A stretch of DNA of 50,295 bases from Caulobacteraceae bacterium. GTDB lineage: Bacteria; Pseudomonadota; Alphaproteobacteria; Caulobacterales; Caulobacteraceae. Positions 34,196 to 42,712 of the stretch are shown piece after piece; position 1 is the first letter of the stretch; every line of letters begins with the position of its first letter. The notes under the pieces were generated by a model that saw only the letters and a list, made by a program, of their open reading frames with translations, was not told the origin of the DNA and did no database searches. Position numbers and translations under genes: made by a program. The stretch covers positions 1 through 50,295 of the forward strand of contig JANXTX010000155.1 of assembly GCA_025352165.1 (NCBI GenBank), in the 5' to 3' direction.

Positions 34196-34770
34196 CCAGC
34201 CGATGCCCATGGGCGCCCAGCAGGTCGCCCAACCGGTGGATGGCTGCGGGCAAATATCACCGCCGCGTCCAGGGCGTCGGGCGAGACGTCAGGGTTGTCA
34301 GCCATGATATCCTCGATCCGGTCGCCATCATTGATCCGTCCAAGGACGGAATAGACACTGATCCGAGTGCCTCGAATAACCGGCGTTCCGCCAAGGATAC
34401 CTTCGTCACTGACAATGTAGGCGTCGCGCGCCGTGCGGTAACGATCGGCGCGCGCCATGGCGTCGCCTACCAGACGGCCGAGATCCATCTCGACCGCAGG
34501 CTCAAGCTCGAACCGCGCGGTCGCTATGCTCGCGGGCTGCAAATCCGCCAGTCGGGCCGCAAGTCGGTGCTTGCTGGCCAGATCAAGTCGCGTGCGCAGC
34601 TTGCCAACGATGGTTGCGTAGGCGACGGCATGATCGGGAAGAACGCGGCGACGTGATCGGCCGCGCGCGGTGATTGGCCTGATGATTTTTTCTTCCACGG
34701 CCTTTTCCACGGTCCGCCGGGAGGCGCCCGATAGCTCAGCGACTTCCCGCGCCGTAAATTTTGTGTCCAT
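34192..34770 (-). CDS. DUF433 protein with MerR-like helix-turn-helix (putative antitoxin)
   Basis: The 192-residue protein has an N-terminal MerR-like DNA-binding region (FTAREVAELSGASRRTVEKAVEEKIIRP, residues 4-31). A C-terminal DUF433 domain follows at about 120-185 (YIVSDEGILGGTPVIRGTRISVYSVLGRIN, then SPDALDAAVIFAR). This architecture accompanies DUF5615 proteins and is predicted to be the antitoxin and autoregulator. It overlaps the DUF5615 frame by 4 nt. Candidate operator arms lie just upstream. Confidence 0.8.
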   Translation of the reverse strand: MDTKFTAREVAELSGASRRTVEKAVEEKIIRPITARGRSRRRVLPDHAVAYATIVGKLRTRLDLASKHRLAARLADLQPASIATARFELEPAVEMDLGRLVGDAMARADRYRTARDAYIVSDEGILGGTPVIRGTRISVYSVLGRINDGDRIEDIMADNPDVSPDALDAAVIFARSHPPVGRPAGRPWASAG

Positions 34771-34781
34771 TGTAATATTTC

Positions 34782-34802
34782 CCTAAGGGGGGACTAATTA
34801 GG
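34782..34802. promoter_or_regulatory. candidate operator before the DUF433 gene
   Basis: CCTAA (34782-34786) and TTAGG (34798-34802) are inverted arms 11 nt apart, and the right side also contains the palindrome CTAATTAG. They lie 11-32 nt before the DUF433 start in locally AT-rich sequence, where an autoregulator would bind. Confidence 0.35.
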
Positions 34803-34887
34803 CGTAAGGCGCGGAAACAACAAGCGCCCAAGGCACGAGCAATGTCAGTCGACGGTCGGCGAGGCAGTCCCTCACGTCGCCCTTGGG

Positions 34888-36414
34888 CTAAGCCTCGTCT
34901 CTGTTCGGCCGCTGTCCGAAATCGAAGATGTCGTCGTCGAAGTCGACGGTCGGCAGGATTTCCTTTTCCGACCAGTAGTCCTGGCTGTGGGCCCATTCGG
35001 GTTTGTCACCGCGTTTGGGCAGCAGGTGGACGCCGCGTTGCAGGTAGCCGGGGTTGAAGGTTTCGGGATCGATCCAGGGGGCCAGCGACATGTCCGCATC
35101 CTCCGGCCGCGGGGCGACGCTGACCTTCGCGGCATGCTTGTCGGCCATCGTGTTCAGCAGCCGGCAGACGAAGTCCGAGACCAGGTCCGCCTTCAGCGTC
35201 CAGCTGGCGCCCCTGAAATAGCCGAGCACCCAGAGCAGGTTCGGCACGCCGGTGAACATCAGGCCGCGATAGGTGATGGTGTCGGCGAAGTCGACGCGCT
35301 TGCCGTCGACCGCAAAGGCGATGTCGCCCATGACGTTCATGTTGAAGCCGGTGGCGGTGACAATGATGTCGGCCTCCAGCTCCTGGCCGGATTTGAGCAG
35401 GATGCCTTTCTCGGTGAAACGGTCGATGTGGTCGGTGACCACCGACGCCTTGCCGGACCTGACCGCCTCGAAGAGGTCGCCGTCGGGCACGAAGGCGATG
35501 CGCTGGCGCCAGGGCTTGTACGTCGGCGTGAAATGCTCGGCGATGTCGCTCGGCGGCAGATAAGCCGCCAGGGCGTCGAGCATTTCCTGCTTGACCACCT
35601 CGGGCTCGCCCAGGGCGCGCTGGACGAACTTGCGCTGGTCGAAGACGATCTTGCGCCGGACGATGTCGTGGATGGTCGGCTCGTCGACGCCCAGCTCCCG
35701 CATCATGTCGGCCAGCCGGTTGCGGTTGCGGCCGGCGAAGAAATAGGTCGGTGAGCGCTGCAGCATGGTGATGTGCCCGCAGTCGTCCGCCATCGCCGGA
35801 ACGATGGTCGCGGCCGTCGCGCCCGAGCCGATGACGATCACCCTGGCGCCCTTGTAGTCGAGATCCTCCGGCCAGGTCTGCGGATGAACGATGCGACCCT
35901 TGAAGCTGTCCATATCGGCCCATTGTGGCGTGTAGCCTTCCGCATGGCGATAATAGCCCTGGCACATCCACAGGAAGTTGCAGGTAAAGGCGACTTGCGC
36001 TCCGGTATCCTTGCGGACGCCTTCGAGCGTCCACTGGTTGGTCTCGCTCGACCAGCGCGCCGAGGTGATCTGATGGTTGTAGCGAATGCGGCCGGCGAGA
36101 TCGTTCTCCTCGATGACCTCGCCGAGGTAACGTCGAATTTCCGCGGCGCTGGCGATCGGCGCGCCGATCCATGGCTTGAAGCGATAGCCAAAGGTGTAGA
36201 GGTCGCTGTCGGAGCGGATGCCCGGATACTTATGCGTCCACCATGTGCCGCCGAAGGTCTCCTGGCTGTCCAGCACCAGGAAGCCGCGGTCGGGGCATTG
36301 TTGGGAAAGGTGGTACGCCCCGCCGATCCCGGTGATCCCGGCGCCGATGATCAGCACGTCGCAATGTACCGGGACTTGTTCGGACTGTGACAGGTCCGTT
36401 GACGGCAAACTCAT
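34888..36414 (-). CDS. EthA-like flavin monooxygenase (Baeyer-Villiger type)
   Basis: The 508-residue FAD/NADPH monooxygenase has the FAD motif GAGITG at residues 24-29, the Baeyer-Villiger fingerprint FKGRIVHPQTWP at 171-182 and the NADPH motif GSGATA at 196-201. It resembles the shorter, EthA-like group that oxidises ketones and some thioamides. GAGG about 9 nt before the ATG supports the start. It is the last gene of a leftward operon with two SDR genes (36-nt gap to the previous one). It is only distantly similar to the 610-residue enzyme at 913-2745. Confidence 0.9.
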   Translation of the reverse strand: MSLPSTDLSQSEQVPVHCDVLIIGAGITGIGGAYHLSQQCPDRGFLVLDSQETFGGTWWTHKYPGIRSDSDLYTFGYRFKPWIGAPIASAAEIRRYLGEVIEENDLAGRIRYNHQITSARWSSETNQWTLEGVRKDTGAQVAFTCNFLWMCQGYYRHAEGYTPQWADMDSFKGRIVHPQTWPEDLDYKGARVIVIGSGATAATIVPAMADDCGHITMLQRSPTYFFAGRNRNRLADMMRELGVDEPTIHDIVRRKIVFDQRKFVQRALGEPEVVKQEMLDALAAYLPPSDIAEHFTPTYKPWRQRIAFVPDGDLFEAVRSGKASVVTDHIDRFTEKGILLKSGQELEADIIVTATGFNMNVMGDIAFAVDGKRVDFADTITYRGLMFTGVPNLLWVLGYFRGASWTLKADLVSDFVCRLLNTMADKHAAKVSVAPRPEDADMSLAPWIDPETFNPGYLQRGVHLLPKRGDKPEWAHSQDYWSEKEILPTVDFDDDIFDFGQRPNRDEA

Positions 36415-36450
36415 TCTCGCAAACCTCGTGACGCCAATGCTGCTTCGCCG

Positions 36451-37320
36451 TCAGCCAAGACGGCGGACATCCCGGGGGCGGCCGGTCATGCCGTAGGTGA
36501 TCCCCGCGTAGTCGGGCTTCTTCTTCGCGCCTGGCAGCGGGTGGACGCGCAGCAGTCCATTGGCCAGATAGCCGCCGTCGACGACATGGGCCTCGCCGGT
36601 GACGAACGCGCTGTCTTCGCTGGCCAGGTAAAGCACGGCGCTGGCGATATGATGCGGCTCGCCGCAGTCGGGCCATGGCTGGATTTCTTCCACCACAGCC
36701 TCGGCCTGCTCCTCGCGGCCGTTGTGCATCAGCGGGGTGAAGATGATCCCCGGGCAGACGGCGTTGACCCGGATACGGTATTCGGCGAGCTCGGCCGCGG
36801 CATTGCGGGTGAAGCTGACCACGGCGGACTTGGCGGCGGAATAGGCTGCCGGAAGCACGCCGCTGGAGACGCCGGCGATCGAGGCGGTGTTGATGATCGA
36901 ACCGCCGCCGTGGGCCATCATGTGGCGCGCCGCATGCTTCACGCCCAGGAAGACGCCCCGCATGGTGACGGCAAAGGTCGCGTCCCAGTGTTCGACGCTG
37001 GTCTCGACGATCGGCCCGATGGCGCCGCCGATGCCGGCATTGTTGAACACCACATCCAGCCCGCCATAGGCGCTCACCGCCTCGGCCATCAGCGCCTCGA
37101 CGTCGGCCTCGTCGGAGACGTCCACCCGCATGAAACCGACGCGGCCGGCGAAGCCCTCGGCTTCGAGGCTCGCCAAAGCGGCCTCTCCGGCCTGAACATT
37201 GTAGTCGCCGATCAGGACCGCGGCGCCCTCATTCAGAAACCGCCTCGCGGTCGCAAACCCGATGCCGCCCGCCCCGCCGGTGATCACCGCAACCTTACCC
37301 TCGAGCCGGCCCCCGCTCAT
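36451..37320 (-). CDS. SDR family oxidoreductase with C-terminal extension
   Basis: The 289-residue classical SDR has TGGAGGIG at residues 14-21, NNAGIGG, a Ser in NTASIAGVSSG and catalytic YSAAK, then VNAVCPGIIFTPL. After the usual VDGGYLANG end it carries about 35 extra residues (LRVHPLPGAKKKPDYAGITY) of unknown role. It is the middle gene of the operon that ends with the monooxygenase. It may oxidise an alcohol to the ketone used by that enzyme; the substrate is unknown. Confidence 0.88.
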   Translation of the reverse strand: MSGGRLEGKVAVITGGAGGIGFATARRFLNEGAAVLIGDYNVQAGEAALASLEAEGFAGRVGFMRVDVSDEADVEALMAEAVSAYGGLDVVFNNAGIGGAIGPIVETSVEHWDATFAVTMRGVFLGVKHAARHMMAHGGGSIINTASIAGVSSGVLPAAYSAAKSAVVSFTRNAAAELAEYRIRVNAVCPGIIFTPLMHNGREEQAEAVVEEIQPWPDCGEPHHIASAVLYLASEDSAFVTGEAHVVDGGYLANGLLRVHPLPGAKKKPDYAGITYGMTGRPRDVRRLG

Positions 37321-37396
37321 GGGGCCGTCCTCCGCAGCGATGGAAAATGTGCTTTCAATCGAATTTTGTCAGTCATGCCCATGTCCCTGAAATCCA

Positions 37397-38209
37397 TCAG
37401 TGTGCGTGTCCGTCCGAGATCGACCATCCGCCGTCGACCGGCATGGCGATACCCGTCACGTAAGATGCCTCGTCGCTCAGCAGGAACGCCACCGCCGCCG
37501 CCTGTTCCTCGGCGATTCCGAAGCGGTTCATCAGCGTGCGTTGTTCGATCTGCCGGCGGGAGGCCTGATAGGCGGCCGGTTCCATCACCGCCCGCATCTG
37601 CTCGAACATCGGCGTGTCGATCGGACCGGGGCACAGGCAGTTCACCCGGATGTGGTCGGCGGCATAGTCCATGGCGGCATGCTGGGTGAGGCTGACCACG
37701 GCGGCCTTGGTGATGCCGTAGGGCGAGTGCCGCCAGTTGGGCCGCAGCCCGGCCATCGAGGCGACATTGACGATCGCCCCGCCGCCGCGTTCGCGCAGCG
37801 GCCGATAGGCGGCCTTCACGCCATACCAGACCGCTTTCAGATTGATGGCGACGATGGCGTCGAATTCCTCCGACTCGATCCTGTCGAAGCGCTTCATCGG
37901 ACCGGCGATCCCGGCGTTGTTGACCAGGCCGTCGAAGCCGCCGAACACCTCGGCGGCGCGGGCGATCGCCGCATCCATTGCCGAAAAGTCGGTCACGCTG
38001 CCGCAAACGCTTTCGCATCCGCGACCGAGCGCGCGGATATCCTCAGCCAAGGTTTCGAGGCCTTCCCTCGAAAGGTCCAGGCCGACGATGTCGGCGCCCT
38101 CCCGCGCCAGCCGCAAAGCGCTGGCGCGGCCGATTCCGCCGGCCGCTCCGGTGATCACCACGACCTTGCCTGCGAACCGTCCCTGTCCGTTGTTGATCCG
38201 CGCCGCCAC
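37397..38209 (-). CDS. SDR family oxidoreductase
   Basis: This 270-residue classical SDR has TGAAGGIG at about residues 20-27, NNAGIAGP, a Ser in NVASMAGLRP and catalytic YGITK, then VNCLCPGPIDTPMF and the end VDGGWSISDGHAH. The frame is open to 38473, but the proposed start is GTG at 38209, preceded by GAGGG six nucleotides upstream; residues before it would cover the operators. It is the first gene of the leftward operon and divergent from the TonB receptor. Confidence 0.88.
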   Translation of the reverse strand: MAARINNGQGRFAGKVVVITGAAGGIGRASALRLAREGADIVGLDLSREGLETLAEDIRALGRGCESVCGSVTDFSAMDAAIARAAEVFGGFDGLVNNAGIAGPMKRFDRIESEEFDAIVAINLKAVWYGVKAAYRPLRERGGGAIVNVASMAGLRPNWRHSPYGITKAAVVSLTQHAAMDYAADHIRVNCLCPGPIDTPMFEQMRAVMEPAAYQASRRQIEQRTLMNRFGIAEEQAAAVAFLLSDEASYVTGIAMPVDGGWSISDGHAH

Positions 38210-38249
38210 TCCAAACCCTCCTGGCGCGCCGGCCGCGCGACGTGTGAAC

Positions 38250-38265
38250 TGTGTACTTCGTACGC
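38250..38265. promoter_or_regulatory. palindromic operator, site 1
   Basis: TGTGTACTTCGTACGC contains GTAC-TTC-GTAC within near-palindromic GTGTAC/GTACGC arms. A mirrored copy lies 32 nt away (38298-38313). Together the two 16-bp words match at 14 positions as an inverted pair. They sit in the spacer between the SDR operon and the TonB receptor, as expected for a TetR-type dimer site controlling both. Confidence 0.65.
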
Positions 38266-38297
38266 TACGACGCGAGAATTCGCTTGTCCAGCCCATT

Positions 38298-38313
38298 GCG
38301 TACGTTGTACACA
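38298..38313. promoter_or_regulatory. palindromic operator, site 2
   Basis: GCGTACGTTGTACACA holds GTAC-GTT-GTAC and is the inverted partner of site 1. Its centre lies 48 bp from that of site 1, about 4.6 helical turns. The TetR gene at 42013-42708 is the nearest candidate regulator. Confidence 0.65.
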
Positions 38314-38448
38314 TGTCGTCCTGAGCGGTACGCGCCTTGTCGGGCGCACCGTGACGGTAGAGACTGACTGGCAATCGAGATGACCGGGGCGAGCCGCCCC
38401 AAACTAAAGCGGACTTAACCGCGCCACCACGCAAGGGGAGCAATCGCC

Positions 38449-40842
38449 ATGGCGAAACCAACCGGACATTCATCCATCCAGCGCGACGCCGAGGCGCGGC
38501 CGCGCATGAGCCTGCGCCTGCTGATGCTGTGCGGCGTTTCGGTCGCAGCCGTCGGCGCGAGCCCCGCGCTGTCCCAACAGGCGACCGCGCCGGACTCCGG
38601 GGCCGCGACGTCCGTCCAGGAGATCATCGTCACCGCGCAGAAGCGCGAGGAGACCATAAACAAGGTCCCGATGTCGATCACCGCCGCGACGGGCGCTCAG
38701 CTGGAGCGCGAGGGCATCAGGCAGCCGCGGGACCTGGTCAAGATCACGCCGTCGTTCAACTACACGGACTCCTACGTCGGCTCGCCGATCTACACACTCC
38801 GCGGTGTCGGCTTCAGTGACATCAGCCTGGGCGGCCGGCCCACGGTGAGTATCTACAGCGACGAAGCGCCGATCCCCTATGCGATCGAGACGCGCGGCGC
38901 GAGCCTCGACCTCGACCGCGTCGAGGTGCTCAAAGGTCCGCAAGGCACGCTGTTCGGCCAGAACGCCACCGGCGGCGCGATCAACTATGTCGCGGCCAAG
39001 CCGACCAAGACTTTCCAGGCGGGCCTGGACGCCAGCTACGGCAACTATAACGCCTATGATATCGGCGGTTTCGTCAGCGGGCCGATCACCGATACGCTCG
39101 GGTTCAGGATCGCGGTCGATCATACGGGCAATGATCCCTGGCAGACCAGCTACACGACCGGCGCAAAAAATGGCGAGGGGAACTTCACCAACGGCCGCGT
39201 CCTGCTGGCCTGGACGCCAAACAGTGCACTGAAGGTTCAGCTCAACGTCAACGGATGGGTCGACCATTCCGACGTCCAGGCGGGCCAGCTGATCGCCATC
39301 ACGCCAAGCATCCCGGCCGCCGCCGGATTCATTCCGGGTCTGTTGACCTATCCGATGTCGCCGCGGACGCCGACGGCGGCGGACTGGAATCCGGAGCAGG
39401 ACTACCACCGCCATAACAGCTTCTTCCAATCCAACCTGCGCCTCGACTACAGCCTCGGGTCACATCTGACGCTGACCTCGATCACCTCGTTCAGCCGCTA
39501 TACCGAGCATCAATTGCAGGACATCGACGGGACCACCCTGTCGAACCTCAGTCAGGTGACCCTCGGCAGGATCACCTCGATCTCGCAGGAAGTCCGGCTG
39601 GCGGGCGATCTGACCGAGCGCGGCCACTTCGTGGTCGGTTTCAACTACGCCCATGACAAGGTGCTGGAGACCAACTTCGACGATATCTCGCAGGCCACGA
39701 CATCGTTCACCTTTGTACCGTTCGGCCTGCCGCTGTTCACCAGCTTCCGGGACAGCGACAACCAGGACGCCAACACCACCGCCGGGTTCGCCAACGTCGA
39801 CTATGACGTCACCAACACCGTGAAGGTCTATGGCGGGCTCCGCTACACGCGCTCCGACAACAGCTTCAACGGATGCACGGCGGACACCGGCGATGGCGTC
39901 GCGGCCGAGGATTTCGGCTTTCTGTTCAACTTCTTCCGCAGCCTGGGGGGCCTGCCGCCCAACCCGCCGATCCAGCCGGGCGGCTGCGTGACCGCCGCGC
40001 CGGGTTTCGTGCCGGGGCTGGTGACCAACACCCTCAACCAGAGCAATGTCTCCTGGCGCGCCGGCGCCCAATGGACGCCGATGGAGCACACGTTGCTCTA
40101 CGCCAACGTCAGCAAGGGCTTCAAAGCCGGCGGCTTCCCCGACCTGGCGGCGTCGGCCTCCAGTCAGTTCCTGCCGGCCACGCAGGAATCCGTGATCGCC
40201 TATGAGGCGGGCTTCAAGACCGAGTTGGTCGAGCGCACCCTGCAGCTTAACGGCGCGGTGTTCTATTACGACTACCGCGACAAGCAGATCCTCGGGAAGG
40301 TGCTCGACCCGGTGTTCGGGCCGCTGCTGCGGCTGGTCAACGTGCCGAAGTCCCGCCTGACCGGCGGCGAACTGCAGATGCTGTGGTTCCCGGTCCACGG
40401 TCTGACGCTGAGCGCCGGCGCCTCGTACATCAACTCGCGGGTTCTCGATAACTTCACCAACTACGATCCCAACGGCGTGCTGACGAACTTCAACGGCGAG
40501 GCGTTCCCCAATACGCCCAAGTGGCAGTTCGTCTCCGACGTCGACTACCGGTTCCACCTGACCGACTCGCTGAACGGCTTCGTCGGCGGCAACCTGACCT
40601 ATCAGGGCGCGACCAACAGCCAGCTCGGCGACCTGCCGCTGCTCAACGTCAAGGCCTACACGCTCGTCGACCTGCGACTCGGCGTGGAGTCCCCGAACGG
40701 AGCGTGGCGCCTGACTTTGTGGGGCCGCAACATCGGCAACACCTACTATTGGACCGCGGTCAACCGCGATCTCGATACGACGGTGCGGTTCACCGGCATG
40801 CCGCGGACCTACGGTGCGACGTTGAACTACCGGTTCAAGTAG
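38449..40842 (+). CDS. TonB-dependent outer-membrane receptor
   Basis: The 797-residue receptor has a signal peptide (about residues 20-42, ending PALSQQ). A TonB-box region follows (EIIVTAQKRE, 58-67), then a plug domain (VPMSITAATGAQLEREGI to VEVLKGPQGTLFGQNATGGAINYV). A 22-strand-type barrel ends in TYGATLNYRFK with a C-terminal aromatic-basic pattern. It is typical of sphingomonad receptors that import hydrophobic or aromatic compounds or glycans. AAGGGGAG precedes the ATG. It is followed 46 nt later by the esterase gene and is divergent from the SDR/monooxygenase operon, so it probably imports that pathway's substrate. Confidence 0.93.
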   Translation: MAKPTGHSSIQRDAEARPRMSLRLLMLCGVSVAAVGASPALSQQATAPDSGAATSVQEIIVTAQKREETINKVPMSITAATGAQLEREGIRQPRDLVKITPSFNYTDSYVGSPIYTLRGVGFSDISLGGRPTVSIYSDEAPIPYAIETRGASLDLDRVEVLKGPQGTLFGQNATGGAINYVAAKPTKTFQAGLDASYGNYNAYDIGGFVSGPITDTLGFRIAVDHTGNDPWQTSYTTGAKNGEGNFTNGRVLLAWTPNSALKVQLNVNGWVDHSDVQAGQLIAITPSIPAAAGFIPGLLTYPMSPRTPTAADWNPEQDYHRHNSFFQSNLRLDYSLGSHLTLTSITSFSRYTEHQLQDIDGTTLSNLSQVTLGRITSISQEVRLAGDLTERGHFVVGFNYAHDKVLETNFDDISQATTSFTFVPFGLPLFTSFRDSDNQDANTTAGFANVDYDVTNTVKVYGGLRYTRSDNSFNGCTADTGDGVAAEDFGFLFNFFRSLGGLPPNPPIQPGGCVTAAPGFVPGLVTNTLNQSNVSWRAGAQWTPMEHTLLYANVSKGFKAGGFPDLAASASSQFLPATQESVIAYEAGFKTELVERTLQLNGAVFYYDYRDKQILGKVLDPVFGPLLRLVNVPKSRLTGGELQMLWFPVHGLTLSAGASYINSRVLDNFTNYDPNGVLTNFNGEAFPNTPKWQFVSDVDYRFHLTDSLNGFVGGNLTYQGATNSQLGDLPLLNVKAYTLVDLRLGVESPNGAWRLTLWGRNIGNTYYWTAVNRDLDTTVRFTGMPRTYGATLNYRFK

Positions 40843-40888
40843 CCCGCGTGGCGATTATCGCGTTTTCCCGATCAGCACGGATCAGCTC

Positions 40889-42028
40889 ATGAGTGAGACT
40901 TCCATCAACGGCGTCTGCGAGGCGGGCTTCGAAGCGGTCGCGGAGGCGTTCGCACGCAACTTCACTCACGAACAGGATGTCGGCGCGTCGTTCAGTCTGT
41001 TTCAGGGCGGTCGCAAGGTCGTCGACCTGTGGGGCGGCTATGCCGATGCGGCCCGAACCAGGCTGTGGCAGAGCGATACGCTGGTCAATGTATGGTCCAC
41101 CACCAAGGGGATCATGGCGCTGTGTGTCGCGCGTCTGAACGACCAGGGTCTGCTGGCGAACGACCGGCCGGTGGCCGACTACTGGCCGGAGTTCGCCGCC
41201 CACGGCAAAGGCGGCGTCACCGTGGCGCAGTTGTTCTCGCACCAGGCCGGCGTGTGCGGTACGAGCCGACAGCTGACCGAGGCACAGCTGCTCGATACGG
41301 ATTTCATGTCCGAGACCCTGGCGGCCGAAGCGCCGCATTGGCCGGTTGGCTCGCGGTCGGGCTACCACGCCTTGAGCATCGGTCCTCTCGGTGACGGCCT
41401 CTTCAGGCGCGTGACCGGCAAGACGGTCGGCCAGTATTTCCGTGACGAGATCGCCGCGCCGCTCGACGTCGATTTCCATCTCGGCTTGCCCGAGAGCGAG
41501 GATCACCGCGTGGCGGATATCCTCCATGACGATCACCCGGAGTTCGGCGGCGCCGAAAACCTTAATGAATTCCAGCGACTGGCGCAGGTCAGCCTGCCGG
41601 CCCACTCTGGTCTCGCCAATCTTCGAGCCTGGCGCGCGCAGGGGATGCCGTCGGCCGCGGGGCAGGGTAACGCCCGCAGCATAGCCACGATCTATTCCGC
41701 GCTGGCCACCGATCGCCGCATCAGCGGCGTCGAACTGATCAGCGAAAAAGCCCTCGAGGCAGCGACCTCCGTACAGATCGAGAACGAGGACCTGGTGCTG
41801 CTGTTCCCGATAGCCTGGGGCGTCGGCTTCGCTCTCAACAAGTCGATGGGCGCCTATGGTCCCAATCCCTCGGCGTTCGGGCACCATGGCTGGGGCGGCT
41901 CGTTCGGCTTCGCCGACCCCGAGAAGCAGCTCGGCGTCGCCTATGCGATGAACATGATGCGCGAGCCGACGGATGGTCCCGACCCACGCTTCATGGGCCT
42001 CGTGCAGGCCGTCTACGCCTGCGTCTGA
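40889..42028 (+). CDS. beta-lactamase-fold serine hydrolase (EstB-like esterase)
   Basis: The 379-residue class C beta-lactamase-like enzyme has catalytic Ser-x-x-Lys in VWSTTKGIMAL, Tyr in YHALSIG and HHGWGGSFGFADP near the C-terminus. There is no signal peptide, which favours a cytosolic esterase or lactonase over a periplasmic beta-lactamase. In this locus it would suit hydrolysis of the ester or lactone made by the Baeyer-Villiger enzyme (inference). It overlaps the convergent tetR gene by 16 bp at the 3' ends. Confidence 0.87.
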   Translation: MSETSINGVCEAGFEAVAEAFARNFTHEQDVGASFSLFQGGRKVVDLWGGYADAARTRLWQSDTLVNVWSTTKGIMALCVARLNDQGLLANDRPVADYWPEFAAHGKGGVTVAQLFSHQAGVCGTSRQLTEAQLLDTDFMSETLAAEAPHWPVGSRSGYHALSIGPLGDGLFRRVTGKTVGQYFRDEIAAPLDVDFHLGLPESEDHRVADILHDDHPEFGGAENLNEFQRLAQVSLPAHSGLANLRAWRAQGMPSAAGQGNARSIATIYSALATDRRISGVELISEKALEAATSVQIENEDLVLLFPIAWGVGFALNKSMGAYGPNPSAFGHHGWGGSFGFADPEKQLGVAYAMNMMREPTDGPDPRFMGLVQAVYACV

Positions 42029-42708
42029 ACCGTTCCCAAATCAGCGAAGCGGTCCTCCAGACCCCGTAGCAGGCAATCCAGGCCGAACAGGAATTGCCCA
42101 TCATCGAGAGGACGCGACAGCACCACCGCGGCCCCTTGGCGGACCTCGACGGGAATGTCCTCGACGGCCTGCAGCATGGCGGCGAGCTTTCGCTGGCGCT
42201 CGGCATCGGAGCGCCTTGCCGCCGACTTGCGACGGTGACGATAGGTCTGCGCCTCCAGCAACGCATAGCCGGTCGTGTAGCTGGAAATCGCCCAGTAGGT
42301 ATGTGGCAGCAGCGCTTCCGGAACGCCCGCGACGCGCAGTCGCTCGATGATCTCGGTGTTGACCCTGAGCGACGTCGGCGAACGGCGGAGCTCCCGCCCG
42401 ATCAGGTCGGCGAGTTCAGGATGGGCAAGCATGGCGGCGCGCACCCGCAGGCTCAGCGACCTGGCCTGCGTCTGCCAGCCACCCGCGATCGGCGTTGGCG
42501 CGAACCCCTCGACGACATGGTCGACGACCGCGTCGAGCAGCTCGGCCTTATTGTGGAAGTGCCGGTACATGCCCATCGTCGATGCGCCGAGCGCCCCGCC
42601 AAGGTCGCGCATGTTCAATGCATTCAGTCCCTTGGCGTCGATCAGGTCCAGCGCGGCGGCCAGGATCCGATCGCGGGACAGTTCGGCGCGGGGGCGTGCG
42701 GATGCCAT
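42013..42708 (-). CDS. TetR-family transcriptional regulator
   Basis: The 231-residue protein has an N-terminal TetR helix-turn-helix (SRDRILAAALDLIDAKGLNALNMRDLGGALGASTMGMYRHFHNKAELLDAVVDH, about residues 11-65) and a helical C-terminal ligand domain. It starts 4 nt after the stop of the FAD-oxidase gene and is probably co-transcribed with it. The paired GTAC-N3-GTAC sites at 38250-38313 are candidate targets. Confidence 0.9.
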   Translation of the reverse strand: MASARPRAELSRDRILAAALDLIDAKGLNALNMRDLGGALGASTMGMYRHFHNKAELLDAVVDHVVEGFAPTPIAGGWQTQARSLSLRVRAAMLAHPELADLIGRELRRSPTSLRVNTEIIERLRVAGVPEALLPHTYWAISSYTTGYALLEAQTYRHRRKSAARRSDAERQRKLAAMLQAVEDIPVEVRQGAAVVLSRPLDDGQFLFGLDCLLRGLEDRFADLGTVQTQA

Positions 42709-42712
42709 CGTG

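Noticed and set aside
35006-36172. A 388-codon minus-strand frame overlapping the second monooxygenase gene
   Set aside because: It lies out of register on the same strand, is Arg-rich and has no domain; the overlapping frame has all FAD and NADPH motifs.
40889-42028. A true beta-lactamase (antibiotic resistance gene)
   Set aside because: The Ser-x-x-Lys fold is shared with esterases. There is no signal peptide, and Tyr-x-Asn is replaced by YHA, which points to an EstB-type esterase in a catabolic locus.
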